A DNA stretch of 64,000 nucleotides from Mesorhabditis belari. Its lineage: Eukaryota > Nematoda > Chromadorea > Rhabditida > Rhabditidae. A program made the translations under genes and the position numbers. A model generated the notes under the pieces. That model was not told the DNA's origin and did not search any database. It saw nothing but the letters and a program-made list of their open reading frames with translations. Shown one piece after another: positions 59,565 to 64,000 of the stretch. Where the stretch lies: positions 669,001-733,000 of the forward strand of contig CAUEEP010000892.1 of NCBI GenBank assembly GCA_958450365.1. The letters run 5' to 3'. Numbering within the stretch: the stretch's first letter is position 1; the number at the start of each line of letters is the position of its first letter.

Positions 59565-59571
59565 TATAAAA
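59565..59571 (+). promoter_or_regulatory. TATA box of the repeat protein gene
   Basis: TATAAAA lies 37 bp upstream of the ATG, the expected distance for a short 5' leader. Its presence suggests a tightly regulated, highly expressed gene; this is inference. Confidence 0.6.
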
Positions 59572-59607
59572 GCTGAAGAACAAGAAGAACAACTGACATT
59601 TCACAAA

Positions 59608-60319
59608 ATGAAGTCTTTTCCTGTTCTATTCACCGTTCTTCTCTTGGCCTTGGCTGTAGCGGGTAAGGTTTTGTGAAAAATGTTTCTTTTTTATCTAAAA
59701 ATCAAAACTAGCCCATCTTTACTCTAACTATGCCCTCAATTTAGCAGACGAGATGGTCGGTGCTCGCCCCGAATTCAATGAGTATCACCCAAAAGATCTC
59801 AATGGGGCTCGTCCTAAATACGGTGATTATCATCCAGAGAAGCTTGCCGAGGCCCGACCGAACTTTGATCAATATCATCCAGAGAAGCTTGCCGAGGCCC
59901 GACCGAACTTTGATCAATATCATCCAGAGAAGCTTGCCGAGGCCCGACCGAACTTTGATCAATATCATCCAGAGAAGCTTGCCGAGGCTCGACCGAACTT
60001 TGATCAATATCATCCAGAGAAGCTTGCCGAGGCCCGACCGAACTTTGATCAATATCATCCAGAGAAGCTTGCCGAGGCCCGACCGAACTTTGATCAATAT
60101 CATCCAGAGAAGCTTGCCGAGGCCCGACCGAACTTTGATCAATATCATCCAGAGAAGCTTGCCGAGGCTCGACCGAACTTTGATCAATATCATCCAGAGA
60201 AGCTTGCCGAGGCTCGACCGAACTTTGATCAATATCATCCAGAGAATGGCCATCCCAGTTTCAAAGAGTATCACCCAGATGAGCCATTGAGACCGGATTT
60301 CAATCAATATAAACATTAG
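59608..60319 (+). CDS. Secreted tandem-repeat protein (RPNFDQYHP repeats)
   Basis: Exon 1, 59608-59662, encodes MKSFPVLFTVLLLALAVA, a clean signal peptide. Exon 2, 59748-60319, completes 208 residues. Two degenerate units (ARPEFNEYHPKDLNG, ARPKYGDYHPEKLAE) are followed by nine units of ARPNFDQYHP joined by EKLAE, then PSFKEYHPDEPLRPDFNQYKH. The nine 45-bp units differ only at one synonymous C/T site. The protein is hydrophilic and rich in Pro, His, Tyr and acidic residues, with no cysteine and no dibasic processing sites, so it does not look like a classical neuropeptide precursor. The function is unknown. The intron ends TAGCAG, a tandem acceptor: using the first AG would insert one Ala after the signal peptide. 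A possible AATAAA is at 60442. Confidence 0.85.
59822..60243 (+). repeat. Tandem 45-bp repeat array, nine near-identical units
   Basis: The unit includes GAACTTTGATCAATATCATC and GAGAAGCTTGCCGAGG. A single variable site (GGCCCG or GGCTCG) reads C C C T C C C T T from unit 1 to 9. This fits duplication of a four-unit block plus one more T unit, by unequal exchange or replication slippage. The opposite strand is also open through the array only because the unit length is a multiple of three without stops. Confidence 0.9.
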
Positions 60320-61295
60320 TTCGTTGACTTGATGAGAAAACTTTGTCATTAAGGATTTTAAACAAAAGTACTGTTATTTACACATGCAAAATCTTGTATA
60401 AAATTTATTGAAAAGGAGGAAACTATACACTAAAAAATTGTAATAAATTTATAAGCTTAAAATTTTTAAAAAAGAGTTTATTATAAAGAAAAATTAAAAT
60501 TTTGAAATATGATAGATCAACTTTTATTCCTCTTTATCCTTTACTGATGCTATTTGCTATAGTGATTTCTGTATCCGCCCCCTTTTTTTGTTTTTTAGAA
60601 AAAGAATAGAAAGCACACTGGATTTGAAACCTACATAGAAATTGTTGAAATGAAACTGGTTATGAAATAGAAGAGAAAATTCAAGAATAGCTTTCCCATA
60701 GAGATCGTCGTGTAGTCGAAATTGAAGCCAAAGAAAGTGTTCATGATCAAATTGGCAAACGGGAATATAATTGAGCTGATAAGAATCATGGAAGACATTC
60801 AGATCATCAGTGAGAAAAAGAGTTAGATGCCTTTATCCTAATCGCCTGGATCATTAGAAGCTTTTCGACACGAGACGTCTTTCGCCTCTCTTTCGCTAAA
60901 TACCGAAAACGAGTAAACGGAAAAGTTCGAGTAAACGACCGTTTTAAAGTAAAGCGCATACTGTTTTCAATCTTTTTCATCTAGTACTTTCATATTTAAT
61001 GTTATTTTCAATTTATTTTTCAATCTACTAGAGAACGCAGCCGAAAATTCAACTTTCTAGAAGCGAATTCTCTCGCAATTACTGAAATTCAATGAGTTTT
61101 GCTTTAATCTTTTCCCAGAAATCAAATTTCTTGATAGTTTTTGCAGAAATTCCTTTTACTCTCAAAACTGATCGCTTACACAGAACTGAATCTCGTTAAT
61201 CACACTTGATTTTTTGTGGATTTTGTTTTCTTTTTCGTAAAGCAAGCATCAACATTGACACGAAAATCAAAAGTTTATCAATGAAATCATAACTA
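60320..61295. other. Intergenic, no gene seen
   Basis: AT-rich sequence with poly-A signals for the repeat protein gene and no convincing exon. Nothing from the receptor array recurs here. Confidence 0.5.
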
Positions 61296-61817
61296 TTAGG
61301 TTGATGCAAAAGTCTTTTTTATTTTTTTCGTCTGCCGTTTCAAGCCAACAAATGCACCAATTAAACTACGGTTGATTTCATTAGAAAAACCAATTATTTT
61401 TCTGCAAAATAACATTAAAACGGGTTTAAAAATATTTTATGCCTGGATTTTCTTGAGAGTATGAAGTCGGGTAGTCAAAAAGGGCTAACTCGATGATGCG
61501 GTTTAGACACCTTAGCTAAAGAAAACCTATCTTCGTGTCAATAGATAAAAGATAGAGAAAAAAAACGTTTGATATTTCGCCAAAATTTCAGAGAAATTCA
61601 TTCAGCCAATTTTTCCGTAGAGTTTTTTATAGATTTTTACGAAAAAGGCGTTTTTCACTCTCGAATTTGCTTGAAAGTCAACCGAAATTGATTTAAAAAG
61701 ATGCAAATTGAACAAAAAAACACTTTTTTTATAGAGCAAACTATAGATTAATTGGTGAATTTGTTACTTTTTAACAGAAGTACGAAAAAAATGAAAAAGA
61801 CTTTTGCATCAACCTAA
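61296..61817. mobile_element. Mariner-type MITE next to the CAP gene
   Basis: TTAGGTTGATGCAAAAGTCT at 61296 and its inverted copy ending at 61817 share about 35 bp with one mismatch, with TA outside both ends. The 522-bp body has no transposase frame. Its right end lies 17 bp beyond the stop codon of the minus-strand CAP gene, so that gene's 3' UTR and polyadenylation signal probably lie inside the MITE. Confidence 0.88.
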
Positions 61818-61834
61818 TATTTAACTTTAAGAAT

Positions 61835-63259
61835 TTAGGCACAAAGACCAGTGGCAGTGACACATACTGTAGCTGGTGGATTCCCTTTGGCACATCCACT
61901 ACAAGTGACACCTTCCGGGTAAATAGGGTTACCGTCGAAGAGACCTCTAAAGTGAAAGGAAATTACGTCGTTCTATAAACTTCAATCCATAGTGTCGGTT
62001 TTTCAAGTACTCTGTTGGTTCATTTAGCTTGCCAGAAAACTCTTGTAATCTAATATACTTGAGGCCAAATTTCCGTGTTAACTCTGTAGCCTGAACGAAA
62101 ACTTTTTCAGTTCTATCAAAACAAACCTAGCATTGTAACGACAAAGCACAGCGAATGTCCCAGCAGCGGCTCCAGTTGTGAAATTGCGATACGCACAACC
62201 GATAGTCCGAGTCTGGCCGGCGGCAATCTGGAAAAATACTTTTTCTAAAGTTTTGGTTAAGAAAAGCTTTGGAAACTTTGATCACCTGATAAGCAAAGTT
62301 TTTATTCTTGTCGGGGTGCACGCCAGTTGAATTGTAAACGAGACCCGGGCCAGGGAGACCGGATTTCTTGATGAAATTGTACCAGGCGGTATTCCACGCG
62401 GTACCAACTGGAAATGGGTTTGAATTAGTGGCATTTTTAGGTAAGAAAATAAGAGTTTAATAGAAAGGTTTGTTTAAGGACGGAGTAAACTATCCCTCAC
62501 ACATTTGAGCGGTCGTCTTCGCGTTTGAGCTGGTGCTATAGATACCGTAATGGGTTTCGCCTTGATGAAACGGTACATCGGAGGCCTTCAACACATCACT
62601 TTGGGCACTCAATCTGAAATGAATAATGTTAACAAATTTCACAGTTAAATTGCTATAGCTATGTGGTTTTTTACCCACGGTTGACTAGGATCCAACAAAT
62701 TGAGACGAGCCACAGAAGCGGTGGCCAATCCAGCTGCCCATGACTGAAATTTAGAAAGAATTTGATGTTAATTTGAATAAACAATATTTAATTTGATTTA
62801 AATTTTGCTAATCCACCAACCAATTGATAAGTTCGAATCGATTGTGGATAGTTTCTTCCTTTCCCAACCCATTTCTCCGTTCCTTTCGCCATCCGTGACC
62901 GCAGACTGTTCATTGTCTAAAAAGCTGTTGATTTCAGAAGGTTTTTATAAAAATTTTAAATATAAAATATAAAATATAGATATAAAAGCCGTTAGAATAT
63001 AAAAAATTTCAATTTTAAAGGAAAACTACGTACATTGACAATGGTTGTTTGGTCGGCTGCAGCAAATGCCATGGCGGCTTGAGCTGAGGCGGCTAAAAAG
63101 GTGAAATTTTAAAGTTTTAACGTTAATTTAGATATGCTGGGATATAGAATATAAAATATTTAAATCTAATTGACTAAACTTTGCGGCTAATTGAGTAAAA
63201 TTATTCAAAACCAAAAATGTACCTGAAACACAGAGAAGCAGTCCGAGAACGGATCTCAT
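61835..63259 (-). CDS. CAP/SCP-like secreted protein, eight exons
   Basis: Exons in order: 63259-63223, 63092-63034, 62916-62821, 62743-62679, 62613-62501, 62407-62286, 62227-62127, 61946-61835. They join in one frame to 234 residues. A signal peptide (MRSVLGLLLCVSAASAQA) comes first. The start of a CAP domain follows (TIVNTMNSLRSRMAKGTEKW), then NFAYQIAAGQTRTIGCAYRN, AVLCRYNARG, GNPIYPEGVTCSGC and a Cys-containing end. The LCRYN / GN-x-x-Y-x-x-G-x-x-C arrangement matches the CAP2 motif of nematode SCL/ASP-like proteins. The usual G-H-[FY]-T-Q-[MVI]-V-W motif is replaced by KNKNFAYQIA, so the conserved His and Trp are missing. Role: extracellular, function unknown for most family members. The donor after exon 4 was chosen as GTGGGT (not GTAAAA four bases later) because only it keeps the frame. 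Confidence 0.85.
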
Positions 63260-63312
63260 TGTTGTCGCTGGATGTGGCCAATGAATGTGCTTTTCACAGC
63301 TTTAACTACTGC

Positions 63313-63319
63313 TTTTATA
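63313..63319 (-). promoter_or_regulatory. TATA box of the CAP gene
   Basis: TATAAAA on the minus strand, 54-60 bp upstream of the ATG at 63259. Plausible core promoter element. Confidence 0.5.
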
Positions 63320-63820
63320 TTGGGGGTTATTGAGGAGTTCAGTTCGTTCTTTTCACCCCGTTCCCCTATAGTTTTTGATCCTTTGTCAACAGCTTTAGGT
63401 TCAAGTTCACGCCCTCGCGAATCCTTTCATTCAGCTATGCAAAATTGGAAAATTTTGCTAATATCTGGATTTTGAAATCTCTTTATTGTTCGGCGCTTGA
63501 TCTCGGTTCAATTCGTGAAAAAAGGAATCGATTCTCTATTGAAACCACAAAATGAACTTTAACATCACGACCTGAACCAGATTCAATTTTGGCCGTTCAG
63601 CCTTTCGAGCACCAAAAACCAAAACATTGAACTCAACTGTTTTTTTTCGCGTTTTGTTTGCTTTTTTCATTTATTATCAAAGCTTTTTTGGTACTTTTCC
63701 TCACAAAAAAGCCCACCTGCAAGGCTCACCCCATTTTCCGCAGTAGTTTGCCGACAGTTTCCGCAGTAGTTTTGCCCCTTCCACCACTAGAATTTCGACT
63801 TTGCTTTGATTAATTTTTGA

Positions 63821-64000
63821 TTAAGCATTTGAGCAGACTCGCAGGCGTTTCGGGAAGGCGTCAACGGTGGCGATCAAATAGGCTGGATAGAGCTCTTCCC
63901 ACCCTTTCAACAGTGATTTCTTCAAAGTTTCGGTGTTTTTGTAGGGCTTTGAATAAGCTTTGGCTTCTAGAACCGACCACGCTGGAAAATATCTTTTCAT
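63821..64000 (-). pseudogene. C-terminus of a Tc1/mariner-type transposase, partial
   Basis: The minus-strand frame enters at the window edge and ends with a TAA at 63821. It encodes WSVLEAKAYSKPYKNTETLK, a long helical stretch and VDAFPKRLRVCSNA. The pattern W-S-V-L-E-x-K ... A-x-P-K-R-L-x-x-C is typical of the last 60 residues of Tc1/mariner-superfamily transposases that follow the third catalytic residue. Whether the rest is intact lies outside the window. No terminal repeat was recognised between 63270 and 63820. Confidence 0.6.

Noticed and set aside
59822..60243. Regularly spaced repeats resembling a CRISPR array
   Set aside because: The repeats are direct, contiguous, in-frame coding units with no spacers, in a eukaryotic sequence.
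59741..60349. 202-codon antisense frame across the repeat protein
   Set aside because: It exists only because the 45-bp unit is a multiple of three without stops on that strand; no signal peptide or splice context, and the plus-strand gene is well supported.

Overview
The window is eukaryotic DNA, almost certainly from a free-living (rhabditid-type) nematode. Introns are AT-rich and tiny (many 36-46 nt) with TTTTCAG/TTTTTAG acceptors, an acceptor that looks like a trans-splice site sits just before several start codons, Tc1/mariner transposons and MITEs are abundant, and the main gene family looks like nematode serpentine (7TM) chemoreceptors. All exon models were built by hand from splice signals, reading frame and comparison between copies; no database search was possible.

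Layout. 1-3411: the 3' part of a gene with a protein-kinase C-lobe joined to a long acidic exon, with a deleted mariner in an upstream intron. 4619-6216: exons of a cysteine-rich, probably extracellular protein, apparently cut off at the edge of the repeat array. About 6380-55650: a tandem array of seven copies (A-G) of one receptor-like gene, all on the plus strand, embedded in roughly 7-9 kb repeat units. A (11020-13930), B (18666-21923), C (25555-29053) and D (34081-37685) reconstruct as complete eight-exon genes of 328, 316, 321 and 334 codons. E is a broken relic carrying an intact mariner, F is 5'-truncated, and G is complete except for a GC splice donor. Between genes lie repeat blocks, decayed mariners of at least four terminal-repeat types, a Tc1-like fragment, MITEs and tRNA-like sequences.

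57211-58460: a two-exon secreted protein of unknown family (minus strand). 58945-59286: a decayed relative of the next gene. 59608-60319: a secreted repeat protein with nine nearly identical 45-bp units. 61296-61817: a mariner-type MITE. 61835-63259: an eight-exon CAP/SCP-like secreted protein (minus). 63821-64000: the C-terminus of a Tc1/mariner-type transposase running off the end.

The most notable content is the receptor array, where shared and private transposon insertions order the duplications (A with B, C with D). Next are the repeat protein, whose repeats themselves show a higher-order duplication, and an open mariner transposase with all three catalytic aspartates. I did not find a clearly new molecular system; the array is best read as a recent, still-evolving expansion of a lineage-specific chemoreceptor family.
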